This document shows positions 20,478 to 31,063 of a stretch of DNA of 64,000 nucleotides, piece by piece. The stretch's first letter is position 1, and every line of letters starts with the position of its first letter. Source of the stretch: Alloascoidea africana. Its lineage: Eukaryota > Ascomycota > Alloascoideomycetes > Alloascoideales > Alloascoideaceae. The position numbers and the translations under genes were made by a program. The notes below the pieces were generated by a model. That model was not told where the DNA came from. It saw only the letters and a list, made by a program, of their open reading frames with translations, and did no database searches. Location: NCBI GenBank assembly GCA_030581615.1, contig JAKTTT010000055.1, positions 1 to 64,000 on the forward strand, given 5' to 3'.

Positions 20478-22215
20478 TATACTCACTCACTCACTCACTC
20501 GCTCGTTTGTTTGATTCATGACACGATTTAATCTCATCCTGTTTTTTTTTTTTTTTTTTCTCTTTTATTTTTATTTTTTTTGAACCTCTTGTATATCCTC
20601 TTGCTTGACACAAAAAACCCTTACCCTGGAATTGTTTTATTTATAGATGCATCTATCAAGTTTTATGGCTGTTTTATGATGAAGAAAGAAAAAAGAAATT
20701 TGTTGGTCCTCCTCGTGTATTTACTTTTATCTCATGTATGTTTTTTTTTTTTCTTCACTCTTTTATTATTTGGATTACTTGTTAATGTAAACATGTGCTT
20801 AGAGCTATCTCTCCCTCTCTCTCCTTTTTTCTAAAATTTTTTATACTTATCTCCTTGTATCTATTCCCTATCCATAATCCCCAGTCCCCAATCATCCTCA
20901 TGTCTTTATTTTTGTGGAATCTATATATCTATTATATCTATCTATGTCTCCTGTTTATACTATTACTATTACTATTTTTTGATTACTAGCGCTATGCTGC
21001 TGTTCACATTTTTTAAATGTATACAGGGTAAACTATACATACGATAAAAAAAAATTTACAAGGCTGCTGTTAATACGAATTGGAACATAATTGAATGAAT
21101 ACAGAAAATGGAATTAATGGAAAATGTTTGGTAAAGATGCAATAACCGAAAAAATACCCAATAATAAATGTGATGATGATGATGATGATGATGACTTGCT
21201 TGATTTAATCATCATCAGTCGGATGTATATCTCTTTTATTCCGGTGGCTTTTTTGAAACACTTGCAGTGTTAAAGAATACGGGGCGGTCGCTTACATTTT
21301 GCACTTTTTTTTTGCTCATGTTCGTTCGTCATCTTGTTCTTTTGCAGAAACGCGCAATCTAACGGTAAAAGCCCACCAAAAACCAAGAAAAAAAAACACT
21401 TTAATGTTTTAAAATAAAAATAGAGTTTAATGTGTATAAAAGTTTTAAGCAAAAAATTACACAATCGAACTTGCCGCCGCCGACGAAAAGTTTATCTCAG
21501 TACGCTTTAAGAGAGATAAACCGAGGAACAGAAAGGGAAAAGGAAAAAGTACGAGAGAGGTATTCCACAGCATACTTCCCGGGTTGGATTGGATTGGATC
21601 GTGATGAGGTGACGTGACCGGTTTCCTCTTTCGCCTTTCCACAATATTTGTGTATCAGACCCAAACCCAGACCCAGACTCAAAATCAAAATCAAAATCTC
21701 TGATCAGAATGAAAAATCAAAGACCAATCTGCTCATGAATTATGCTTCAACAGGGCGTGATCTGATCTGAAGGGATGGGATGGGATGGGATGGATGGGAT
21801 TCCGCCCTCCGCGTACGCCTTGTGTTTAGCCAAGATGCAAAAGCTTCTTTTCCTTTTTTCCTTCTGCTTCCCCTTTTTCTCCTTAAATGTTCTTTTGCTT
21901 CTTGCTTCTGCTTCTGTTTCGATACCGTTGGAGTTTGCATGTTTGCGGTTTCTGCACAAAAGTCTGAAACGCTATTTTACACAAAGTTATCTTTCCGCAA
22001 GGGCGGGCGGTGATTTGATGTTGACTCTCACTCTGACTCACACACACACAATTGGAATAATTAGAATTAGAATTTTAGAGTTCCAGATCCAGATCAAGAA
22101 CAACATGTCCGCCCGCCCTTCTCTTATATTTCTGCCACAATCTCGGCCATCCCGCTACATAACTCCGACTCTCCAATCTATTCAATCTTTGAGAATCTGA
22201 TTACTCAGAGTGTGG
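20478..22215. other. Intergenic DNA between YFH7 and the SulP gene
   Basis: 1.7 kb of mostly AT-rich sequence with ACTC repeats just after YFH7, T-rich tracts, a GAT trinucleotide run (about 21174-21193), and GGGAT repeats (21773-21800). No coding frame resembles a known family. Confidence 0.6.
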
Positions 22216-22222
22216 TCACGTG
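22216..22222. promoter_or_regulatory. TCACGTG (Cbf1-type E-box) upstream of the SulP gene
   Basis: TCACGTG is the Cbf1 half of the Cbf1-Met4 sulfur-gene element. It is 307 bp before the SulP start. Known biology makes it plausible for an anion transporter, but no Met31/32 site was identified next to it. Confidence 0.4.
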
Positions 22223-22528
22223 TGTCGTCGTGTTATTACACCCATACACCCATACACCATCAGATATTTGTCCGGGTAACACCAGATATCACCTGACCTG
22301 GACCTTTGACCTGGACCTTGGTCGTAACACCCGTGCACCCTTCTCCCATGATGTTGCTGCCATTATTTTTTTTTTTTGGATTTCGGGACCCGTGCTGCTG
22401 AAAACTGGCCGGGGCTGTTTCCTCTCCTCCAGCTCTCTGCCCCCATCTTCACCATCTCCAACTGCTGTTGTGCCTCGGTTCTGGCTCCTGCTCCTGCTCC
22501 TGCTCCGGTCTCCGGTCTCTAGCCCGCC

Positions 22529-25063
22529 ATGTATCCCAGATCAAAGCTCCCGGAGGACGACTCCTTGATCCGCCCCATATCCCCCCGTCGCACAAACTCC
22601 CACAGAGCAGCCACCTTCCCCAGCTCTTTCAGCTCCACCACCAGTGCTATTGCAAGTGCCAGTGCCAGCGGGAACGCAAACACAGGTGCCAGTGTCAGTG
22701 CCAGCACCGGTGCGATTTCGGCCATTGGTCCCAGCTCGCCATCGCCGCGAAATCCAGAACGCGGGCGTACCCATAACCGGCCCCAGGACTCTATCGCCAA
22801 CGTGCTCGAGTCCTCACCGCTCATCGGTAGAAACCATCCTCATCATCACACCTATGACGCCGCGGTGCGTGAAAGAACAAGCTACTCCCGCCTGAGAGAA
22901 CGGACCCAGGAAACAGATCCTCTAGTTTACAAAAAGCTACTTTCTAAAAAAAAGACTCTGCAATTTTACCTGGGCTACTATCTCCCCATCACGTCATGGC
23001 TGCCCAACTACTCCGTCTCAGACTTTATCGGAGACTTGGTTGCCGGAATCAGCCTCGCATCCTTCCAGATCCCTTTGTCCATGTCCTACGCAACCACCCT
23101 TGCCCATCTGCCGCCGTTCACAGGCTTGTTCGGCCTTGCAATCCCCCCGCTGGTCTACATGTTTCTCGGCAGCGTGCCCCAGATGATTGTGGGCCCAGAA
23201 GCAGCACTTTCCCTCGTTGTGGGCCAGGTCGTGGAGTCCCTCGATAAGCAGGCGGATTCTGGAGATGATTACTATCTGGGATCGGACCCGCTGGAAGTCG
23301 CCTGTGTCATGACCGGCGTCTCGGGGGCCACGTTGTTGGCTGCAGGTCTGTTCCGGTTCGGTTATCTCGATAACGTGCTCTCCAAGTCTCTTCTCCAAGG
23401 GTTCATTTCCGCCATTGGTTTCGCAATGAGTGTGGACTCTTTGGTCACGGAAATGGGCATGAACCGTGTACTTGAAGACAGTCACGAGCACGTACATTCT
23501 CCAATTGCAAAACTCGTGTTTCTAATTCGAAACGGCTCAAAAGCACATGGTCCAAGCTGTCTTCTTTCAGCAGTCTGTTTCTTATTCATGTTTACAGGAA
23601 GAAAGATTAAACACAGATTACGCACCCGCCCCAGATTCCACTGGATGAACTTTGTCCCCGAAATCCTTATCGTTGTTGTTGTTTCTACCCTTCTATCCCA
23701 AAGTTATAACTGGAATGAACGGTATGATATTAAAATCGTTGGGAAAATCAAACCAGGTAAACTCGAATTGTTAAATCCTTTTGGCCCCCGTCATTGGGAA
23801 TTGATGAAAACAACTTTCCGTGGTTCCTTTCTAGTTGCTGTACTTGGGTTTTTCGAATCAACAACCGCTGCAAAAGGGTTGGGTAGTGCCTATGACTACA
23901 GTATTTCTTCAAATCGGGAAATGGTGGCACTGGGTATTTCAAACCTTGTTGGAAGCGTTTTTTGTACTTTGCCCTCGTTTGGTGGATACGGAAGAAGTAA
24001 AGTGAATGCAATCACAGGTGCGAAAACCCTGGTTGCTGGTGGTGTCATGGCAGTTGTGACCTTGTTTTCCATGTTTTTCCTCATGGATTATTTCTACAAC
24101 TTGCCTCTATGTACTCTATCCTCAATTGCTACTGTTATTGGTATTTCGTTGATTGAGGAGGCTCCTGAGGCAATCCTGTTCCATTTCCGTGCCCGCGGCT
24201 ATGAAGAAATCTTTACCTTTATGGTAACTTTACTCGTCACATTGTTTTGGTCCGTTGAGATTGGTGTCTCTCTTGGGGTTGCCTTCTCTGTTCTCCGTGT
24301 CATTAGACACGCTTCTCGATCCCGTATCCAAATTCTGGGAAGAATCCCCAATACAGATACGTTTATCAATGCAGATGACGATGACATGTTGGAGGATGGT
24401 GATACTAATAATAATAATGAACTTGAAGATCCGGGCTTTATCGGTGGTGGGATTGAAGAGATTGAAGGATGTCTTATAGTGAAAATTCCCGAACCTCTTA
24501 CTTTTGCAAATACTGCAGATTTGAAAGATCGGTTGAAAAGAATTGAAATGTACGGGTCTGTTAAAACCCATCCTTCCTTCCCACGTTTAAGACTTGAAGA
24601 AATGACAAGATATGTTATTTTCGATCTTCATGGAATGACACAAATCGATTCCTCCGCTGCGGAAATTCTTTACGGAATTGTTGCTTCATATTGTAGTCAA
24701 CGACGGATTCACGTTTTGTTTGCACGTGTCCCAGCGGTTAAAAAAATCAGACTTTTGCTTGATCGTTCAGGAATAAACGATTTGTTACGAAAGGATATGG
24801 ATGATAGACACGGACCCAGGAGAGCCCGTAGTGCACGTTCTATCTCAATGGATCGAGTCTCAATGGCAAATATGACTGCCACTTCAAGTGGAGGAGGAGG
24901 ATATTACGCATCAACCACAAATACAGATAACAGTGATGGATTGAAAAGTTTGGCAAATGCTTCTTTCTATTATAAAACTATTGATGATGCATTACATGCA
25001 ATAGACCAATTCGAAACATATGAGGCAACAACTATGAACGAGGATGATTTGGAGAGACAATGA
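22529..25063 (+). CDS. SulP/SLC26 anion transporter with STAS domain (YPR003C-like)
   Basis: The 844-residue protein has a Ser/Pro/Arg-rich cytosolic N terminus (1-140), then the SLC26 membrane core from SWLPNYSVSDFIGDLVAGISL (about 153-173) with the signature QIPLSMSYATTLAHLPPFTGLF (split: Q-I-P-L-S-M-S-Y-A then L-P-P-F-T-G-L-F), about a dozen hydrophobic segments, and a C-terminal STAS domain (about 645-765: IEGCLIVKIPEPLTFANT, YVIFDLHGMTQIDSSAAEIL). It resembles the S. cerevisiae YPR003C type rather than plasma-membrane Sul1/Sul2, and such proteins are placed on vacuole or internal membranes. Substrate (sulfate or other anion) is not visible. The 5' half is GC-rich, the 3' half AT-rich. 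Confidence 0.9.
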   Translation: MYPRSKLPEDDSLIRPISPRRTNSHRAATFPSSFSSTTSAIASASASGNANTGASVSASTGAISAIGPSSPSPRNPERGRTHNRPQDSIANVLESSPLIGRNHPHHHTYDAAVRERTSYSRLRERTQETDPLVYKKLLSKKKTLQFYLGYYLPITSWLPNYSVSDFIGDLVAGISLASFQIPLSMSYATTLAHLPPFTGLFGLAIPPLVYMFLGSVPQMIVGPEAALSLVVGQVVESLDKQADSGDDYYLGSDPLEVACVMTGVSGATLLAAGLFRFGYLDNVLSKSLLQGFISAIGFAMSVDSLVTEMGMNRVLEDSHEHVHSPIAKLVFLIRNGSKAHGPSCLLSAVCFLFMFTGRKIKHRLRTRPRFHWMNFVPEILIVVVVSTLLSQSYNWNERYDIKIVGKIKPGKLELLNPFGPRHWELMKTTFRGSFLVAVLGFFESTTAAKGLGSAYDYSISSNREMVALGISNLVGSVFCTLPSFGGYGRSKVNAITGAKTLVAGGVMAVVTLFSMFFLMDYFYNLPLCTLSSIATVIGISLIEEAPEAILFHFRARGYEEIFTFMVTLLVTLFWSVEIGVSLGVAFSVLRVIRHASRSRIQILGRIPNTDTFINADDDDMLEDGDTNNNNELEDPGFIGGGIEEIEGCLIVKIPEPLTFANTADLKDRLKRIEMYGSVKTHPSFPRLRLEEMTRYVIFDLHGMTQIDSSAAEILYGIVASYCSQRRIHVLFARVPAVKKIRLLLDRSGINDLLRKDMDDRHGPRRARSARSISMDRVSMANMTATSSGGGGYYASTTNTDNSDGLKSLANASFYYKTIDDALHAIDQFETYEATTMNEDDLERQ

Positions 25064-27206
25064 GAAAAAGCTTGAAAGACTTTTAGAATTTAAAATAAAA
25101 AAAAAATAAAAAAAAAGAGAAAGAGAAAGAGAAAAGGGAAAAGGAAAAAGGAAAAAGGAAAACTCGCAAGAATCCAGCACTTTTTACAATTCCAAGAAAC
25201 ATTAGACAATGAATGTCTCATCCACATGCGTTCCCCCCGTTCTTTTTTTTACATTCATAATATCTTATATTTTTATTTTTTTATTATAGTTTGTTGCTTG
25301 TAGATAGACGTTCCTATTGAAACAGCATTTGATTTTTATTTAATACCGTTATTCATCTAGTTATAAGAATAAAAAGAACAGATTTGGGCTTATTTTTTTT
25401 TTTTTTTGATTGCATTAGACATTGTTTGTTGCAGGATTCCCATGTTGATAACAGATCGGGAACGAAAGATATGGATGTTCTTGGTGTTTCATGGAGAGTT
25501 GATTAAGAGATTTGAAGGAAATGGTTGTAGGATTTCCAAAAACAGTTGAAGTTTCTGTGTTGTGAAAGAAAGAGGAGAATAGAGTTATCGAATTTCTTTA
25601 CAACAGGAAAAGGAAAAATGAAGTACAGTACTCATTAAAATATGTCTAAAACCCAGCAATTTCATTTCATTGAATTTGTCAAGAGTCGATTTTATGATCT
25701 GAGAACGTAGTACCTGGTTTCCAATCTTATCAGAGAATTCACATTTGCAAGTTTGCCTATTTAGGTTTCCAGCTTCATGGTGGTCTCCCTGTGGTGTGGA
25801 CAAAACTCATTGGATTTTCCAAAACTTCTACACAGCGCTTACCTTATGGACACTCGAATAATCTTTACCGTGATGAATACATTTTAAATTGTTTATTTAT
25901 GGGAGGTCCCAATGTGAAAATCTGTGCTGAGACTCTGTGCTGGTACTCTTTCGGCGGTTGATGGATGGATTACACTGACCTGCAAAAACAAAAACAAGTG
26001 GTCAGGGAGTTATTCTATTTACAAGGGCAAAACTAGCCATATCTGATATTCAATTTCTAAAGGAATATATAAATGATAAAAAATTGTTATTATGTGTGGT
26101 ATCAGGATCAAGTTCTGAAAAATAGGATTGTGTGGGTGATGTGACACAAAACCGGACTGGAAAGCAACTGTCCGCTCAACTAACGAGATACTCAAATCAG
26201 AAAAAAAAATCAGAAAAAAAAAAGGTTGAAAATAAAGAGTCAACTCTAATAAGGAATGAACTCAAAAGTTTGCGAACAATATTTTCTCATTTTGGTCCCA
26301 TTATCTGAAGGATCGTGTGGGAGGAGATAACGCGTGGATTGTCTCAACTCTTGGGAAATCCAGAGAATAAGACAAATTATCGAAAAGATGCAAAAAATCA
26401 ATCAAGGGTTTAACTTTTAAGTAATACTAAAAGATATTCTATCCACAAATATATAACAGACTAGACCTCTACCTTTTTGAGAATGTATGAGAAAATACAT
26501 GCGAAATATATCAATGAAAACATACCAGGAAACAACTCGTACAAGACAAATGACTATTGAGTATGCGGCAATACACTCAGATAAAGTCTTCCCCCATATT
26601 TCCGACCTAGAAGTTTCTATAAAGGATCTGGATCATCTGAGAAGGTTATCTCTGACACCGGAATTAAAAAAATGTACACTATTAGTACCGCCAGCAAAAG
26701 TATAATCAAAGCAAGAATTAGTTAGAATACAGTCACAGAGCTTAATAAACCTTATCCCAAGCTTTATATATCTCAGATATGTGATATTGCCAGCTCATCT
26801 CTTTGGATGGGCTTTTTGTGTCTTCCAGAGCGGCTAATTGCTTCATGCAGAATAAAAAAAAGTAGATGAGCGCTTAGTATTTTTTTCCTTTTTCGTGCAA
26901 ATAACGTTACATGCAGGGACTAACACATAAGCTTCGGGGAAAAGCATATCCCACAACTTAACTACAAGACAAAGGAGAAAGGAAACGACAAGAACAAGAT
27001 AGAAGTTGGCGTTGGATATCAAAGATAAACGGGACAAAGGTGCCCCAGCAAATAATGAAAAGAGAAGATAAGCTCGGACCCTTTGCATCGAAGAGCCAGA
27101 AAAGAGCATTTAAGAGCTGGCTTCCCTCGTTTCTCCCAACCTCTTTCTACACACTACCTTCTACTTCTCTGAACTACTCTACACGATCAAAACGCCTCTT
27201 ATAACA
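25064..27206. other. Intergenic DNA upstream of the orphan gene
   Basis: 2.1 kb without a recognisable gene. It begins with GAAAAGG purine repeats after the SulP stop (25110-25160), then AT-rich DNA. The last 90 bases before 27207 are pyrimidine-rich, as in yeast leaders. Confidence 0.55.
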
Positions 27207-28145
27207 ATGTCTACCCTTGTTACCAAAACCGAATCCTGCGAAGACAAGCATCAGCTTCCCTTCGTCCCAACTTTTTCCGCCCAGCGCGCGCTCAAGGAGC
27301 TGTCGTGGGCAATTGAGGAGAGACTGGGCGAGATGAAGCTCTACTCTCGCAGCCTCTACAACTACGAACCCGAACTCTCACCAATTTCAGAGTCCGAGGG
27401 GTTTGAAGAGCCAGAAGAACCTGACGGCTCTGGAGATTCTGAAGCATCAGCGCCAACCTCTTCCACCACAGCTGAGCACTCGCTCATCCCAGACTCGACC
27501 TCCGAGTTTGTATCAAACACTTTTCGGTGGGAAGACGAGTACGAGGAACAGCTCGATTGTATCTCCATGGAGCCGATCCTACCGATTCTTGAGTCTCCTC
27601 GCAAGCCATACATTGCTGAGTGTGAAAGCGAGGATGGCGATGAGAAGGACGACTCTCACGACAGTGAACAGAACACTGCCAGATCTGATGAAGCGCTCTC
27701 AGTTGATCAGCACTCCTCAATTGAAAACATGAGCGCCCCGAATCCATCAGTTTCGGGCTTGGACATCTCCTCCGAGTCAGACCTGCTTTCAGATGATCCA
27801 TCAGCAGAGTCTTCCGGCGTTGAAGAGCAAGAGAGCTCACTTCACCAGCAGTCTTCCAACAAAAGCACGAGCTCCCCGAACTCTCCGAGTCTCTCTGTCT
27901 TGCCCTTGAAATTGGACCCAGAGCCAGACCTGCAAGCTGAATGGCAACCCAATCGCCAACCTGCGAAGCGCATCAGATGGGCAGTTCCCACAAAAGCGCT
28001 GAGACATCTGCTGAGCAAAGCTCACCACCTTAAAGATGAGATAGGAGAACACGACGAGAAGAATTTCTGGGGCACCCACAAAAGACTTCTTTTGAAGAAA
28101 TGGCATTGCAAAGTGAGATCCTTTTTCATAAGGCTGACCTCTTAA
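27207..28145 (+). CDS. Hypothetical acidic Ser/Glu-rich protein with basic C terminus
   Basis: I do not recognise this 312-residue protein. It has an N-terminal helix-like part (FSAQRALKELSWAIEERL, residues about 23-40), a long Ser/Glu/Asp-rich centre (about 55-245) with no globular look, and a basic C-terminal stretch (about 255-312) including RIRWAVPTKALRHLLSKAHHL and the ending KVRSFFIRLTS. No signal peptide or membrane helix is seen. The ATG follows a CT-rich leader ending ATAACA, and the frame shows normal codon use, so a real gene is likely. It is isolated by 2.1 kb upstream and 2.9 kb downstream. Function unknown. Confidence 0.65.
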   Translation: MSTLVTKTESCEDKHQLPFVPTFSAQRALKELSWAIEERLGEMKLYSRSLYNYEPELSPISESEGFEEPEEPDGSGDSEASAPTSSTTAEHSLIPDSTSEFVSNTFRWEDEYEEQLDCISMEPILPILESPRKPYIAECESEDGDEKDDSHDSEQNTARSDEALSVDQHSSIENMSAPNPSVSGLDISSESDLLSDDPSAESSGVEEQESSLHQQSSNKSTSSPNSPSLSVLPLKLDPEPDLQAEWQPNRQPAKRIRWAVPTKALRHLLSKAHHLKDEIGEHDEKNFWGTHKRLLLKKWHCKVRSFFIRLTS

Positions 28146-31063
28146 GCCAACATAACCGAAACGCAATGAATTGAAGCTATTTTTTATTTCCATCTGATTG
28201 TACTTTTATGCTGATAGATAGATTTCTAATGTAACCTCTATTGAGTAGTTGAGTTTTTCATACTCTGCCTACATTTCCATTGATGAACCTTTTTCCAGCA
28301 TGTAAGTGTGCTACACTTCATTCTTCAACAGTCTAATGGCGCTCTCAAAAAACGCTCATTTTCCAGATTATAGTGTTCTAGTGTGCGACTTTCATGTTTT
28401 TCAACGTATTCTCTTCATGATCTCAGGTGCATTCTATCGGTATTAAGTGCTCTGAAGTTGCTTTGCAAGCAGAGACATAAGCTCCTCGACACTAAAAGAA
28501 GTCTTGGACGAGCTCTGGAAAGGAGGCGAAGCATATGACGAATCCCTGAGAGAAGATGATCAAGAAACCAAAGAAAATGAAAGAAAATGTGTTCCCTAAA
28601 CCTAGAAATTATGGGAAAGATTTTTATACATCAATATCTATGAGTGAGAAACAACAAACAGGCCGCAAAAGGCCGAGACATAAAAAGAAAAACCAAATGG
28701 TGCATTGTGCATTTATGTCTATCATCAACACATTCGTATCCGCGAACATTAGCAGACGCGCAGCATCAGATTTTGGATCGCCAGTGGGATTTCTGCCGGT
28801 GAAATGGCAGAAGTGTTTAAAATATTGGTTTTACTTTCGGCACCATAGAAGCTTTCTTTGCCCCTATGAAAATGCTGTAATCTCACCTATGGTCATTGAA
28901 TTGCGCCCCAGTCTTCGAAGTTTTATTGCCTCATGTCGGATTGCGATCAGGAAGACTATAGCAATGCGCTTCAATCATGTGTGAGTTTTCAAGGGTTGCA
29001 ATCGGAAAATGAACTGCAAAAATATATGAAATGAATGTCATTCCTGAATTGTGATTGACCATTCCAAAATGACTATCCCAGAGGTTGTATAGAAGCAGGA
29101 ATCGGGTTAGCGTTTGGGCCCTAGCTCTTCAGAAAAAGTTAGCAAGTCCTCAGTTTCCAATAAATTCTACCCAGCGATTAACTCATTTTCTCCAGAAATA
29201 ATCTCTAAATCAAGCTACCTTTTAACTTTGTTGCAATTACGTATTTATCCAAGATTCCGATTTGAAAATATGACGGCTCTGGCAAACAATGTTTGGGGGT
29301 AACTTTCGAACAAACACTATACAAGCTGACACAGGCATGATTTGTGTCCGAAAAAGCTCAATCCTCTTTCACAATTGTTTACATCTGAAAAGAAGTGTGA
29401 ATACGGTTTGATAAACTACCAAGGTAAAGTTTACAAAATTCTAACTGCTTGGCTGAAAGTCTCTTTTTTTCTAGGGTCCGCCGAGTAATAGCATTTTGTA
29501 TTATCAGCATGCTACGGTTAGGTTGGACCATTAGAAATCGCATTCTCTAAATTGCGACTCCTCCTTATTCCGCAAACTTGTTGAAAAATCAGCACCGAAT
29601 TTGCCAGGTCTACAAGTTGTCCCTAGATCGGTTGTAGAGTGATCCAGGCTTCTCTCAACTACAAAAAGCAAAACAAAACATGGGAGTAAACGCAGCGCAA
29701 AAAAAGTTCCAGGTCTTCCTAAATCACTTTTTCAAATGTCCTAAATAATTTCTATCCTCCAAACGTTGCTATTCCTTTTGTAACACAAACTTGAACTGGT
29801 CGTTCAATGCCTATTTCAGATCCACCTTTGCACTATACGGTCCCAGTTTATTAGTCTTGGTCTCCTCTAAACTACCTGTTGAAGCATTGCAAAATCTCTG
29901 TCCTAGTGGTGGGTTAGTTTCATCCGAGACTTTTTTGTTTATCAACAGTTTTATCACCTCAGCGCTTGACTTGCATTCTAAGCGTTTCTACCGAATCTTG
30001 TTTATTAGTTCTATTGGTCAAAATGTTTTTGTGCTTCTTCAGTTATTAGCCACTCTCTCAGAAGTAGCAAGTCTTGTCCCCCATTGAATTGAAACTGTTC
30101 TCAAGGTCATTCAAAATCCTACTGATATGCTCCGAGGATCGTTACAGTAAAAAACTCAAAATGACATTTAGCAGCAGTGGGTACTTGAGTTGCTGAATGG
30201 AATATGAGATAAAAGGAAGGATGAGTTTACACATGATGATGAACGCAACCATCCAGAAGCCATCATCACAGAGAGGTCCATGAACTTTCTATTCATGAAT
30301 CCACCCTCACTATTTATAAAAGTGCCAAAGCGAAATAGTTTTTACCTCCAACGGGATCTTTTCAGCGCGTCTTGAAAAATATCTTGAAGAGTATCGTGTG
30401 CAACGCGTTGATAATCTTAACCCTTGCTGAAGAGGTTCGAAATATCCAGATGGGATCACTCTTTTACCCTTAGATGTGGCCAAATGGAATATATGCCTCA
30501 GAAATGGTAAACTTGAAATAGAAAGTGATAAATCAAGAAAGAATTGAAACACATGTTTAAAAGTCAATAATATCTTTTTAAATTCTATGTACAACTTGGA
30601 TGATAGCTTTGAATTCCCGGAGGATCGCTTTTTGTCTCTACCCAACAGCAAACTTGCATAGCCAAGATCAAGCACAGCATCTCAATTAACACGGTTGCAG
30701 CAGATCCAAAAAAACAAACTAAAAACACAAATTTATTATACAAGGCTCTTCACTACTTTGCTGTCATCCTTGCTTTGCAAAAATCGATTATGAGATCAAC
30801 ACATTCATTCATGTTTCGTCTGGCATTGTGAGAAAAAAAAAGTCATCGTGGCAATGTGTCAAAACTAATATGAGTCCATCAAAAGTCCAAAAACAATAAC
30901 AATAAAACAAGGATAAACAAAATGAGTAAATTTTTTTTCTTTGTTTATAACCATTCAGAATATATCGAGAGACAAAAAATGAAAAACAAAAAAAAAAAAA
31001 AAATACACTAATGAGGTTTGGATACTTTAAAAAATAAATAAATAGTCATTACAAATGGGTAAT
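28146..31063. other. Long intergenic DNA downstream of the orphan gene
   Basis: 2.9 kb without a convincing gene. Short frames at 28556-28984 (+), 29791-30087 (+) and 30310-30675 (-) have no family resemblance and no clear promoter. Composition is mixed rather than simply AT-rich, and low-complexity repeats are rarer than elsewhere in the window. Confidence 0.5.

Noticed and set aside
28556-28984. 142-codon frame after the orphan gene
   Set aside because: No motif and composition like surrounding intergenic DNA; kept only as part of the spacer.
30310-30675. 121-codon minus-strand frame
   Set aside because: Random-looking sequence, no promoter signs, no recognisable family.
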